From the NCBI GenBank assembly GCA_018449715.1, contig JAAVVA010000001.1:186001-250000 (forward strand): a stretch of DNA of 64,000 nucleotides. Reading direction: 5' to 3'. Below are positions 16,665 through 25,531 of the stretch, piece by piece. The notes under the pieces were generated by a model that worked only from the letters and a program-made list of their open reading frames with translations, did not search any database and was not told where the DNA came from. Every line of letters starts with the position of its first letter. The first letter of the stretch is position 1. Source of the DNA: Acidobacteriaceae bacterium dw_441 (lineage in GTDB: Bacteria > Acidobacteriota > Terriglobia > Terriglobales > Acidobacteriaceae). The position numbers and the translations under genes are program-made.

Positions 16665-18617
16665 ATGCGCAGATTCTTTTTACCTGCTGCTGTTGTTGTG
16701 TCGGCCGTGATCTATCCGATGAATGGTCTGGCAGCGCCAAGGACGTTTGTTCCGGATGTGACGTTTACAGGATCGAGCCTGACGGAGTGGCATTCGGCAG
16801 GTCAGGCGGAGTGGAAGGCCGAGAACGGCGAGATCGTGGGGACGCCGAAAGATGCGTCGGGTGGATGGTTGTTTCTCGACCGGTCGTATCAGGATGTGGG
16901 GTTTGTCGCAGACTTCAAGTGCGGTGTCGGCTGCAGGACGGGCGTGCTCTTCCGCGCGGAGAAGACACCGGACGGCGGGATGAAGGGGATCTATCTCTCG
17001 ATGACCGAGGGGGACGTCGGGGCCTATCGAGTCACACTCGATGCAAACGGGAAAGAGTTGACACGCTCGAAGCTGGGGCCGGCTGGGAGTAAGCGTGGCG
17101 ATCCAGTGACATATATGTATGAGCCTCTCCCTGCCGAGGCTCCGTTTGTTCCAAAGTTTGCGTTGGCTCCGAATGTAAATCTGGCGCCGGATATTCCGTC
17201 GAGCCGTCCGGCTGGAACGCTGCACAAAGATGGGTGGAATGAACTGGAGATCATCGTCGATGCGAGCCAGACCAAGGCGATCGTGAATGAGGGACCAATG
17301 ACGGCGGCGGCGGGCGCGGCCGTGAGCGATGCCGGGAAGTTCGGGCCGATCGCTCTGTTTGCGGGCGGAACCGCGGAGGTACGGTACAGGAATGTAGGTT
17401 ACAAGGACCTGAACGTAAAGACCGTACCAAAGGAAATCGTATCGAGCCACTTCCATATTCAGCGCCTGAGCCAGCTTTACTATGCATGGACGGCGGCGGT
17501 GGCGGATGTGAACCGGGATGGCGTTCCGGATGTCGTTACCGGGCCAATCTACTATCTCGGACCGGATTACACGACGACGCGTGAGATCTATGTGGCAGAG
17601 AGTTACGATCCTTCGAGCCAGTATCCGCGGGGTTGCATGGTGAACTTTGTGTACGACTTTACGGGCGATGGCTGGCCCGACGAGTGGTGCGCTACGGGCA
17701 ACAACGGAAATGGGCCGGGAGTGCTGTTTGTAAATCCACGCGGAGAGGCGCGACGGTGGGACCGGTACGTCGTTACGCCCGATGTGTATATCGAAGAGTC
17801 GGCGTTTCGGGATCTGTATGGCGATGGGAAGCCGGGAATCATCATGGGGGTTCCAGGAGGAACGGTTGTGTATGCGAGGCCCGATCCGAGTGCTCCGACA
17901 AAACCGTGGGTGCTGACACCAATCTCCGAGCCAGGGCCGTGGGCCGCGAATAATTCGCATGGCATCGGAACAGGGGACATCAACGGCGATGGTCGATTGG
18001 ACGTAGTGACGGCGTGGGGTTGGTGGGAGCAACCTCCGGCGGGAGTGAAGGGAGTGTGGAAGTATCATCCGGTTGCGTTTGGGAGATGGGGCAAGTCGCA
18101 GGGGGCGGCGGGTGGGGCAGAGATGGGAATCTACGATGTGAATGGTGATGGGCTGGCGGATGTGGTGACAAGCCTTGAAGCACACGGCTGGGGGGTGGCG
18201 TGGTTCGAGCAGAAGCGGAGTGCGAATGGGGAGATCACATTTGAGCGACACATCATTATGGACAACTATCAAACGAAGAATGCGGGCGATGTTCTGTTTA
18301 CGGAGCCGCATGGGGCCGCGTTCGCAGATATCGACGGCGATGGCGTGAAGGACTTCATCGTGGGCAAAAGGTTCATGTCGCACTTCGGGTATAACGATCC
18401 CGATCCGTATGGAGCCCCAGTGTTGTACTACTACCGCGTGGTGAGGAACCCGAAGGCTCCGGGCGGAGCGGAGTTTGCGCCAGAGCTGATCCATAATCGC
18501 TCGGGCGTTGGTTCGCACATCGTAGCCACGGATTTGAATGGCGATGGTGCCGCAGATATTGTGACCTCTGCCGCACATGGGACATTTATCTTTTGGGGGA
18601 CGAAGGCTGGCCAGTGA
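16665..18617 (+). CDS. Secreted DUF1080 domain protein with VCBS/FG-GAP repeats
   Basis: 650 residues. After a signal peptide (MRRFFLPAAVVVSAVIYPMNGLAA) comes a concanavalin-like DUF1080 (3-keto-disaccharide hydrolase) domain to about residue 250, with SSLTEWHSAGQAEWKAENGEIVG and GWLFLDRSYQDVGFVADFKC. The C-terminal part has repeated Asp-rich calcium-binding motifs (DVNRDGVPDVVTGP, DFTGDGWPDEW, DINGDGRLDVVTAWGWW, DVNGDGLADVVTS, DIDGDGVKDFIVG, DLNGDGAADIVTS), which build a seven-bladed FG-GAP/VCBS propeller. Start: ATG 16665 with GGAGG 9 nt upstream. It probably binds or cleaves a saccharide outside the cytoplasm and converges on a secreted CE15-like esterase. The exact reaction is unknown. 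Confidence 0.85.
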   Translation: MRRFFLPAAVVVSAVIYPMNGLAAPRTFVPDVTFTGSSLTEWHSAGQAEWKAENGEIVGTPKDASGGWLFLDRSYQDVGFVADFKCGVGCRTGVLFRAEKTPDGGMKGIYLSMTEGDVGAYRVTLDANGKELTRSKLGPAGSKRGDPVTYMYEPLPAEAPFVPKFALAPNVNLAPDIPSSRPAGTLHKDGWNELEIIVDASQTKAIVNEGPMTAAAGAAVSDAGKFGPIALFAGGTAEVRYRNVGYKDLNVKTVPKEIVSSHFHIQRLSQLYYAWTAAVADVNRDGVPDVVTGPIYYLGPDYTTTREIYVAESYDPSSQYPRGCMVNFVYDFTGDGWPDEWCATGNNGNGPGVLFVNPRGEARRWDRYVVTPDVYIEESAFRDLYGDGKPGIIMGVPGGTVVYARPDPSAPTKPWVLTPISEPGPWAANNSHGIGTGDINGDGRLDVVTAWGWWEQPPAGVKGVWKYHPVAFGRWGKSQGAAGGAEMGIYDVNGDGLADVVTSLEAHGWGVAWFEQKRSANGEITFERHIIMDNYQTKNAGDVLFTEPHGAAFADIDGDGVKDFIVGKRFMSHFGYNDPDPYGAPVLYYYRVVRNPKAPGGAEFAPELIHNRSGVGSHIVATDLNGDGAADIVTSAAHGTFIFWGTKAGQ

Positions 18618-18638
18618 ATTGCGATGAATCTGTAATTT

Positions 18639-18666
18639 GTGGGGCGGTATAACAAACCCACCCCAC
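18639..18666. terminator. Weak hairpin between convergent genes
   Basis: GTGGGG (18639-18644) pairs with CCCCAC (18661-18666), and flanking AATT/TTG bases extend the stem imperfectly. It sits between the convergent DUF1080 and CE15 genes and could end transcription both ways. Confidence 0.35.
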
Positions 18667-18682
18667 GCAATTCTCGCGATAC

Positions 18683-20713
18683 CTAATTCGGCGGATTATG
18701 ATTTACGACTGTAGATGGGCTCCAGAAGCCTCCGGTGTAGTTGTCGCTGTCGCTGCAGTGGAACCTTACATTGAGTGGATCGTCGGTATCAGTGGAGATG
18801 ATACCCGGCCCTGCAGGATCTCCAGAAGATCCGTCCTGTATTCCCAGGGCGGTGAAGTATGCCTTCTTCGCAACTCCCCAGCGGCAGCCAGTGGTTGTCG
18901 TTGAGCCTTGATACACAAGTGGGCTGTTCTGGGAGGAGGAGGGAACCCAATCGAGCGATAGGAAGGGAATATCGTCGAAGATAGAGAAAATATCGAAGAA
19001 GGGGAATGGTTTCTTTTTGCTGGCTTGAATGGAATAGCTCTGATTCTGAGCGAGCGGAATCGTGAGGGTGTAAGAGCTGCCGTCCGGACAGGAGACATCC
19101 GTTTGAACATTCGCATTTGCCAGGGTGACTGTCGCTGCCGGGTGGTTCCCACTTAGAAGTAAAGCGTATCCTGCCTTCACTGTATCGTTTGAATCGACAA
19201 GCATAAGGTTATTCATTGAGAGGTTTACGGTTCCACCTGTGTTCCAGTCATTCGGGAATTCAGGATTTTTCGTTCCCCACCACGCTGTCCATCGCTTGTA
19301 ATCCATCGTTGGGAAATAGTACGGATAGTTCGGCGCACCGGGTCTTCCAGCACCGTTTCCACTGGGCAGAGTTGTAGGCTGGCCTGGACCGTTGGGATAA
19401 ACTTCAACATCAGTATCGACGCTCAACTGTCCGAGCAGGAACTTGTCTACGAAGGCTGCGACCGCTGGAGTCTCGGCAGGTAAAGTTGCACAGTGAGCAT
19501 GCCCACCATCGATATAGAAACCAAATCTGTCTCCTATACCGAATTTGTTGTAGACCCTCTGCGTTGCCCGCGACGAGACATAGTTGGATCCATTGGACAG
19601 CCAGTAATAGTTTGTGTTGCCCGTCTCAAGCAGAGCGCGGGGCGCAATCATCGCCGCTAACTCATGATGGTCTGTTGGAAGCTTATAAACATTACTGCCG
19701 TTGAACTGCCTCATCTGGCTTCCGAACCAGTTGTAATCTGTTACATCGATACCTTCCACGGCACGAACTGCTTCAATGTCCTGCGAGACGCGCCATGCCG
19801 GTTGGCCTCCGCCTCCGTTCTCCTGCGCAATGGTGAGAGCAATCCGCTCGTCGAACGCTCCAGCGAACAGCGCCATCTTTCCTGCGTAAGAGCAGCCGGT
19901 CACCGCCAGATGGCTCGTATCGATAGGTAACGGATTAATCGCTTGATGTGCAGCAATCGCTATGCCGTCGATAAGACGGCTTACTCCCCAGGACCAGGCG
20001 GCGTATTGTCCGGAGTTACTGCCGTCCGGACACGCGGACCCAGCGCAAAGTTCAGGGTAAAGTTGATAAAACGGATCGGTTGGAGCGGGCCTTCCGTACG
20101 TAGTGATGTTGTTATGCGGGAAGTCGACGCTTGCAATCGCCTTGCCCGCGAAGGCGTCTACCGGCAGACTGCCTCTCCCCAACCCTGCGGTCGTTGATGT
20201 TGAGGTGGATACCATAGGAATCATCGCCGGAAACGGACCGCTTCCCATCCCGGTTGGTATGTAGACTCCTGTCGATATTGTGAGTGATTTACCTTTTCTT
20301 GTAACAGTGATCAGGAGAGATCCTCTGGTTGCAGGCGCTACCGCCGGTACATAGCTTGCGGTAATAGTGCAGTCTGAACAATCTGGCTTCGGACCAATCT
20401 CATATTTTTCAATTGCCGCTTTGATCTCGTTGCGTCGGCGCTCCCAGCTCGGAAAAGAGCTGTCGTGAATTCCATTGGCAAACCGAAATGGATCTGGCAA
20501 TGGTCGAATGATGGGGAGATGGTCGAAGTCGGGAAAGATAGGCGCAGCATACTGTGCTCCCGTGTTTTCAACACTGAAAACCATCGGGATGCTTGCGGAG
20601 TTAGATGTATCCTCTTGTGCGGTTGCTTGTAACGCAGCTCCGGCAAGCAAGGTCATTGTTAGTGAAATGGCGGCTTTCGCAGGATAAGAATTATTAAGGC
20701 GAAGATGCTTCAT
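18683..20713 (-). CDS. Secreted CE15-like (glucuronoyl-esterase-type) alpha/beta hydrolase with long C-terminal extension
   Basis: 676 residues. It has a signal peptide (AAISLTMTLLAGAALQATAQ), then an alpha/beta-hydrolase resembling carbohydrate esterase family 15: RRNEIKAAIEKYEIGPKP, SWGVSRLIDGI, the nucleophile motif VTGCSYAGK (Ser about 275), the acidic segment QENGGGGQPAWR and a catalytic-His region DGGHAHC (about 405). CE15 enzymes cleave the ester between lignin and glucuronoxylan. The usual Arg after the nucleophile Ser is Tyr here. Residues from about 425 to 676 form a Pro/Gly/Thr-rich, beta-like extension of unknown role. The start is ATG 20713 behind GGGAGGATCC; the longer frame to 20791 has no signal peptide. 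It converges with the DUF1080 gene. Confidence 0.8.
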   Translation of the reverse strand: MKHLRLNNSYPAKAAISLTMTLLAGAALQATAQEDTSNSASIPMVFSVENTGAQYAAPIFPDFDHLPIIRPLPDPFRFANGIHDSSFPSWERRRNEIKAAIEKYEIGPKPDCSDCTITASYVPAVAPATRGSLLITVTRKGKSLTISTGVYIPTGMGSGPFPAMIPMVSTSTSTTAGLGRGSLPVDAFAGKAIASVDFPHNNITTYGRPAPTDPFYQLYPELCAGSACPDGSNSGQYAAWSWGVSRLIDGIAIAAHQAINPLPIDTSHLAVTGCSYAGKMALFAGAFDERIALTIAQENGGGGQPAWRVSQDIEAVRAVEGIDVTDYNWFGSQMRQFNGSNVYKLPTDHHELAAMIAPRALLETGNTNYYWLSNGSNYVSSRATQRVYNKFGIGDRFGFYIDGGHAHCATLPAETPAVAAFVDKFLLGQLSVDTDVEVYPNGPGQPTTLPSGNGAGRPGAPNYPYYFPTMDYKRWTAWWGTKNPEFPNDWNTGGTVNLSMNNLMLVDSNDTVKAGYALLLSGNHPAATVTLANANVQTDVSCPDGSSYTLTIPLAQNQSYSIQASKKKPFPFFDIFSIFDDIPFLSLDWVPSSSQNSPLVYQGSTTTTGCRWGVAKKAYFTALGIQDGSSGDPAGPGIISTDTDDPLNVRFHCSDSDNYTGGFWSPSTVVNHNPPN

Positions 20714-20880
20714 GGATCCTCCCTTAAGGGCGCACGAGGCCCTGTTATAGACGAAGCTCTTCCACGAGCTTCGCCAGCTGATGCTCCCCATTCTCAGCAG
20801 TCTTGTGTGGGGAGCTTGGTTTCCGCAGAGTCATATTTTTTGCGACCCGGCGACTGGAGCCTTATTATTTCGGGGCGCAA

Positions 20881-20908
20881 ACTATATGAACTTGAATTTT
20901 CTTGTCAA
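20881..20908 (-). promoter_or_regulatory. Sigma-70 promoter of the CE15-like gene
   Basis: On the minus strand TTGACA (complement of 20903-20908) and TATAGT (complement of 20881-20886) are 16 bp apart, about 170 bp before the start codon. Confidence 0.6.
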
Positions 20909-21313
20909 GAGTATTTTTTAATTCAAATTTATCGATAGATTGCTCAATGAGTTGAGAAAATCTATATCCCAAAATCATTGGATTTTGATTAGGAAACTGG
21001 ATGAACAGCAATTGGGAGAACTATCTCCAGTGATGTTTCTGGAAAGCCAGAAAGTGTATTGCTATCTTTCTTGTTATCCACAACGATTATTGGGCGTTTC
21101 CCGCCGCAGAGAGGGCAGACATCACTGTCTTGTGAAGTACCGGAATGAATCAGAAGCGTTCGTTCCCTCTGTCACGACCGTAATCTCCCATCTTATTTTT
21201 TATATCTTCTTCGGGTAATCAATGGACTTATTCAAGTAGTGCAGGGGAATGGCTGTTCAGATCGGTCGCATCACGGATTGAGTGTCTTATACACTTGCCG
21301 GGGAGAGTGAATC
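20909..21313. other. Intergenic, no supported gene
   Basis: 405 bp, AT-rich on the left. A 92-codon open frame (20940-21218) begins with TTG, lacks a ribosome-binding site and has no protein-like pattern, so I do not call it. The promoter of the cupin gene should lie at the right end but is not clear. Confidence 0.5.
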
Positions 21314-21787
21314 ATGAATCGACGAGAACTCCTGACCTCAGTCGCTGCGCTAACAGGAACGACCCTGTTGCCTGAGGCTGTAGCGCAATCCGGACAGCAG
21401 ATTACGCATGTGGATACGAAGACCGGAGGTCCGTTGCTTCAGAGCAGTGTCGTGAAGACGGAGAGTCTTCGAGCGGAGGGTGCTGCGCCAGGAGCGAAAG
21501 CCTACGTCCACTTCAACGGACCAACGGAACAGCTTGCTGCTGTGGCCGCAGGTCTTGTGACCCTGGAGCCGGGAGCACAGCCGCATCCACCGCACCGGCA
21601 TCCTGAGGAAGAAATTATGATCGTGGGCGAAGGGACCGGTGAGTTCTTCATTAATGGAGTCGCCACCCAGGTGAAGGAAGGCGACATGATATTTGCTGAA
21701 TCCAATGTGCTGCACGGTGTTCGGAATACTGGACAGACGCGCATGACGTTCTACTTCATCAAGACGATGGGAAAGAGCACGTCCTGA
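21314..21787 (+). CDS. Exported single-domain cupin protein
   Basis: 157 residues. The N-terminus MNRRELLTSVAALTGTTLLPEAVAQ is a signal with a single RR, possibly Tat-dependent. A cupin fold follows, with the two metal-site motifs visible: motif 1 PHPPHRHPEEEIMIVGEGTGEF (His, His, Glu) and motif 2 DMIFAESNVLHGVRNTG (His). Start: ATG 21314 with GGGGAGAG upstream. Function is unassigned; such proteins are metal-binding enzymes or sensors. It stands alone between the CE15 gene and a TonB receptor. Confidence 0.8.
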   Translation: MNRRELLTSVAALTGTTLLPEAVAQSGQQITHVDTKTGGPLLQSSVVKTESLRAEGAAPGAKAYVHFNGPTEQLAAVAAGLVTLEPGAQPHPPHRHPEEEIMIVGEGTGEFFINGVATQVKEGDMIFAESNVLHGVRNTGQTRMTFYFIKTMGKSTS

Positions 21788-22149
21788 TCTCCTTTTGAAT
21801 GATCGTGAAGCGTATCGATCGACAAGGCGATTTCCTGAATCGAGCGGATGAGACTGCGCGACATCCCACGTTGGATTCGTAGGAATCAATTTTCGTTTCA
21901 CGTTTCAACCCTTGTCTGTCCCTCCTCTTTCCCAAAAACTATTCTTGACATGAATATGCGACCATTTAGTCTTTGTTTGTTGTCTGCTGCTTTAACTTGA
22001 TGAAACTGAATGCATCAAGCGTGTCTATCTGAAAATTGAAATAAGTCGTCGTTGCAGGGGAGTCTTTTGGCGAAGCGCTCCTGCCTTGGCGGAGATCGAC
22101 AACAGGCGGTCTGTTTTTGGATCGCCAATAACCCGAAAGACCGTGGACC
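21788..22149. other. Intergenic upstream of the TonB receptor
   Basis: 362 bp. A TTGACA at 21945-21950 could be a -35, but the match to a -10 at 17 bp is poor. I looked for a cobalamin riboswitch (B12 box) and for Fur/Zur-type palindromes and saw none. Confidence 0.4.
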
Positions 22150-24456
22150 ATGTGCAAATCCATAGTCAGGCTGCTGCCTGCGTTGTTCCTGTCTTCCCTT
22201 TTGGAGTTTCCGCTCAACCTGGACGCACAGAATGCCGTCACTCTTTCCGGTCGAGTTCTCGATCCGCAGTCAAAGCCAGTCGTGGCGGCTATCGTCACAC
22301 TGCGCAATAGGCTTACCGGTGCCGAGCAGGTTTCAAACACCGGCGATACGGGGACGTTTACGCTCACGCCAATTCAACCTGGCGACTACAACCTGATTGT
22401 TGTCGCCGCTTCTATCGGGCTTTCAGCGCAGGTTCGTGCGGTACAGGTTCGAGAGGGAATCGCGCCTGCCGCAATCGACGTCACGTTGCCTGTTGCCAGC
22501 GTGCAGCAGAATGTCACGGTTGTCTCCGGCTCGCGCGTGGAAGAGCTTCAGCAGGACTCTCCTCTTCCTATCGACGTTGTTGACAGTGAGCGTATCAAGA
22601 GGACCGGCTATGAGACGGTCGCGGATGTTCTGAGCGAGATTCCCGGTGTTGTTACCCGCAACAATCAGTCCTTTTCAGGCGGGGCGAGCCAACAGATCGA
22701 CGGTATGCCGTCACAGGACATTCTCGTTCTGCAGGACGGCCTGCCTGTTACCGGAGCGCGCGGCATCAAGAGTGGCATCATCGATCTCGATATGCAGAAC
22801 ATTGGACGGCTTGATCGGGTTGAGGTTGTTCGAGGGGCCGCCTCCTCGCTCTATGGCACCGATGCTGTGGGAGGCGTCATCAACATGATTACGCGTCAGC
22901 CTACACATCCCTTCGAAGGGGGCTTGCGCCTTTCTGGCGGATCTCTGGGCACTGTCGACGGCGATCTGACGTTGGGGACAAAGTGGAAGAAGCTCACGGC
23001 CTTCACCGACCTTGAGCTGCACCGCATCGGTTCGTACACGCTGCTCCCCAACGACGAAAGCACTGTTGGCGCGAATGCGCAGCGATACGATGGCCTGGTC
23101 AAGCTCCGCTACCAGTTCACGCCTCGCGCTGCCATCAGCTTCAGCGGCAATGCTTACCACACCAATGCCGACGGTAAGGCCACGGACTTCTCTGGCACTG
23201 CGACCTCCGGGTATAACAGGGCCTACAACACCAACAGCACACAGAATTATGCTGTCATTGGCGACCTGCTTCCCACGTCCAAAACTTCAATTCAAGCGCG
23301 TCTCTATTCGGGCCGCTATGATGAAAACTCCTATCAGCGCACGCTTGCCACCGACAGCAGCGAGGGCTCGACGCAGCTGGACTATGGCAATCTCTACGAG
23401 CGCTACCACCGCGCCGATGCCACCATCTCACAGCAGGTGTTTTCGTGGAACTTTCTTCAGGGTGGCTTCGAATGGGCGCAGGACAGCTACCGTGGCTTGA
23501 ACCGTCTTGTCGGCGACGATGCGGGCAAGCAAATCACTACGGACGACGTCTGGCTACAGGATCGCATCCAGCCGTTCACTCGCCTGATTATCAATGTGGG
23601 CGGACGCTATAACCACCACTCTCTGTACGGCGATAATCTCGTTCCCAAGATTGGCGTCGTCTACAGGATCAACCAGAACTGGACCGTCCGATCTGCCTAC
23701 GGCCGCGGCTTCCGCTCGCCCACGGTAGGCGAACTCTATTACCTGCTGCTGCACCCGGAGTACTTCTACCAGGTGATCGGCAACCCGACGCTTCGTCCTG
23801 AGCGAAGCGAGAGCTACTCGGTTGGAACGGACTACCAGGTCAATCGTTATAGCTTCGGTATCACGCTCTACCGCAATAATCTCGACCACCTTATTAACTA
23901 TGTATATGGAGGCTTTCCTACAAGCACGGCCAGCCTGAACGCCCTGTTAGCGCAGTACGGTATTCCTCCGAACTTCGGTGCATTGCCCTTTCTAGCGACT
24001 TATCTCTATACCAATGTCGATAAGGCCTACACGCAGGGCGTGAACCTGCGAGGAAGCGTCTTGTTGCGGAGGGATCTGCGCGTCGATGGTTCCTACTCCT
24101 ATCTGGATCCCTATGATCGCGTAAACAAACAGACGTTGACGGAACGCAGCCGCAATCAGGGTTTCTTCAAGACAGAGTATGTCTCCAACCGTCTTGGCAT
24201 GGTTGCCAACGTCCGCGCGAGCTTCTTTGGAAAGTGGCTCATCGATCCCTCAACCGGCCAGCGTGAGAAGGCCTACGCGATATGGAAACTTTATGGCTCC
24301 AAGGATCTGCCCTACCGCTTTCAGATCTACGGCGCGATCGACAACCTGGCCAACAGCCGTGACAGCATGCTCAACGATGCGCAGCCCGGCTACGACCGCA
24401 CGGACTATGGGCGCACGTTTCGAGTAGGAATGCGCTACACCCTCGGTCGCGAATAG
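22150..24456 (+). CDS. TonB-dependent outer-membrane receptor (BtuB-like) with carboxypeptidase-regulatory domain
   Basis: 768 residues. In order: a signal peptide (IVRLLPALFLSSLLEFPL); a CarboxypepD_reg-like Ig fold (VTLSGRVLDPQSKPVVAAIVTLRN); a plug domain with DSPLPIDVVDSERIKRTGYETVADVLSEIPGVV, LQDGLPVTGARG and RVEVVRGAASSLYGTDAVGGVINMIT; and a 22-strand barrel ending in a terminal aromatic-type strand (TFRVGMRYTLGRE). The plug is of the BtuB/CirA class, suggesting uptake of cobalamin, a metal chelate or siderophore. It is followed by convergent WD40 and COG0523 genes and a nearby NiCoT carrier, which fits metal or B12 acquisition. The ligand is inferred only. Confidence 0.88.
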   Translation: MCKSIVRLLPALFLSSLLEFPLNLDAQNAVTLSGRVLDPQSKPVVAAIVTLRNRLTGAEQVSNTGDTGTFTLTPIQPGDYNLIVVAASIGLSAQVRAVQVREGIAPAAIDVTLPVASVQQNVTVVSGSRVEELQQDSPLPIDVVDSERIKRTGYETVADVLSEIPGVVTRNNQSFSGGASQQIDGMPSQDILVLQDGLPVTGARGIKSGIIDLDMQNIGRLDRVEVVRGAASSLYGTDAVGGVINMITRQPTHPFEGGLRLSGGSLGTVDGDLTLGTKWKKLTAFTDLELHRIGSYTLLPNDESTVGANAQRYDGLVKLRYQFTPRAAISFSGNAYHTNADGKATDFSGTATSGYNRAYNTNSTQNYAVIGDLLPTSKTSIQARLYSGRYDENSYQRTLATDSSEGSTQLDYGNLYERYHRADATISQQVFSWNFLQGGFEWAQDSYRGLNRLVGDDAGKQITTDDVWLQDRIQPFTRLIINVGGRYNHHSLYGDNLVPKIGVVYRINQNWTVRSAYGRGFRSPTVGELYYLLLHPEYFYQVIGNPTLRPERSESYSVGTDYQVNRYSFGITLYRNNLDHLINYVYGGFPTSTASLNALLAQYGIPPNFGALPFLATYLYTNVDKAYTQGVNLRGSVLLRRDLRVDGSYSYLDPYDRVNKQTLTERSRNQGFFKTEYVSNRLGMVANVRASFFGKWLIDPSTGQREKAYAIWKLYGSKDLPYRFQIYGAIDNLANSRDSMLNDAQPGYDRTDYGRTFRVGMRYTLGRE

Positions 24457-24476
24457 AGCGATGGGGTAACAGTAAA

Positions 24477-24500
24477 ATCGCCCTCCATCAGGAGGGCGAT
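24477..24500 (-). terminator. Intrinsic terminator of the WD40/COG0523 operon
   Basis: A perfect 10-bp stem, ATCGCCCTCC (24477-24486) and GGAGGGCGAT (24491-24500), with loop ATCA. On the minus strand it is followed by TTTTAC. The WD40 stop codon lies in the loop, so the stem includes the last codons of that gene. It may also slow readthrough from the TonB gene. Confidence 0.65.
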
Positions 24501-25531
24501 TCGCAGTTAAAGACGATGACTCTTCCGTCTTCCGTCGCAGCAGCCAGCAGACTCGAATCTACGCACCAACCTACATCGGTGATCGAAGATCCGGTATGCG
24601 CGGTGAGATCCGGGATATCTCTTTTGCTCGGCCTCCACACAGCGAGTCGCCCCTCTGCGCATCCAGAGGCGAGCAGAGGTCCGTCTTCCTGGTATCTCAT
24701 CGCGAGGATAGGAAGCTGATGATGGACGAGCGTCTGCGGTTTGCGGCCTGCGGGACCCTTTCCGGAGCAGTCCCACACGGTGATGTGAGGACTGCCAGCG
24801 GTCGCGAGATATTTGGATTTTCTCTCCCAACAGATCCGTGTAACCTTCATGGGATATCCCGACATCTGGAGCTCTTTGCCGGTAGCAACGATCCAGAAGT
24901 GAACCGTTGAGTCCTGGTTGCCATGACAGAGGTATCGGCCATCGGGACTCAAGGCAACGCACAGCATCGAACCTTTCCATTCGAGGATTCGTTTCGGCGA
25001 ACTCTCGAATGGCTTCCAGAAGACGACCTGACCGTAACAGGCGGATACGAGCTCTTGTGAATCGTATTGCCAGTCAATGCCTGCTATTGTGTTTGGTTGT
25101 TCGTCGAAGCTCTGAAGCAACTCCCCCTTGTCGGACCAAAGCCGAAGAGTACGCCCACATGCAGTTGCAAGATACTTACCTGAAGGGGACCATGCAATGT
25201 GCTCGGTCCATCCGTTTCCGCAGTCGAGGCTGGCAACAGGTAGATCGCTCTCCGAGGTCCATAAGCAGACCTTGCCATCCTGCCCGGCGCTCGCGAGCAG
25301 ATCGTGCTTCGGATTCCAGGAGACGACGTTTGCTCCCAGCCGGTGTGCGGGCCATCTCCGGGTTTGAGCTCCCGTGCTGGCTGAAAAGAGATAGACCGAT
25401 CCACTTGCAGAAGCGGCCGCAAGCCATTGTTTGCTTGATGACCAGGAGAGAGAGACCGCAGCCTCATCCAATTCGGCTGCCCATAGCTTTGGTAGGGTAC
25501 CTTCGATTGTCCGTTCCGCTATGCCAGGCAT
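24488..25531 (-). CDS. WD40-repeat protein linked to a COG0523 GTPase
   Basis: 347 residues with no signal peptide, made of about seven WD40 blades. Typical blade ends are [92 protein letters not shown] and [16 protein letters not shown]. It is therefore a cytoplasmic beta-propeller scaffold. Its ATG (25531) overlaps the end of the COG0523 gene by 13 bp, so the two are coupled and probably act together. WD40 neighbours are known for some zinc-related COG0523 subfamilies. Its direct role is unknown. Confidence 0.85.
   Translation of the reverse strand: MPGIAERTIEGTLPKLWAAELDEAAVSLSWSSSKQWLAAASASGSVYLFSASTGAQTRRWPAHRLGANVVSWNPKHDLLASAGQDGKVCLWTSESDLPVASLDCGNGWTEHIAWSPSGKYLATACGRTLRLWSDKGELLQSFDEQPNTIAGIDWQYDSQELVSACYGQVVFWKPFESSPKRILEWKGSMLCVALSPDGRYLCHGNQDSTVHFWIVATGKELQMSGYPMKVTRICWERKSKYLATAGSPHITVWDCSGKGPAGRKPQTLVHHQLPILAMRYQEDGPLLASGCAEGRLAVWRPSKRDIPDLTAHTGSSITDVGWCVDSSLLAAATEDGRVIVFNCESPS

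Noticed and set aside
16680..18578. A 632-codon open frame on the minus strand opposite the DUF1080/VCBS gene
   Set aside because: It is Arg/His/Pro-rich with no domain pattern, a typical shadow of a GC-rich gene; the plus-strand frame has a clear signal peptide and repeats.
20940..21218. 92-codon frame upstream of the cupin gene
   Set aside because: TTG start, no ribosome-binding site, no recognisable pattern.
21788..22149. A cobalamin riboswitch before the BtuB-like receptor
   Set aside because: No B12-box-like segment or the expected long leader was seen.
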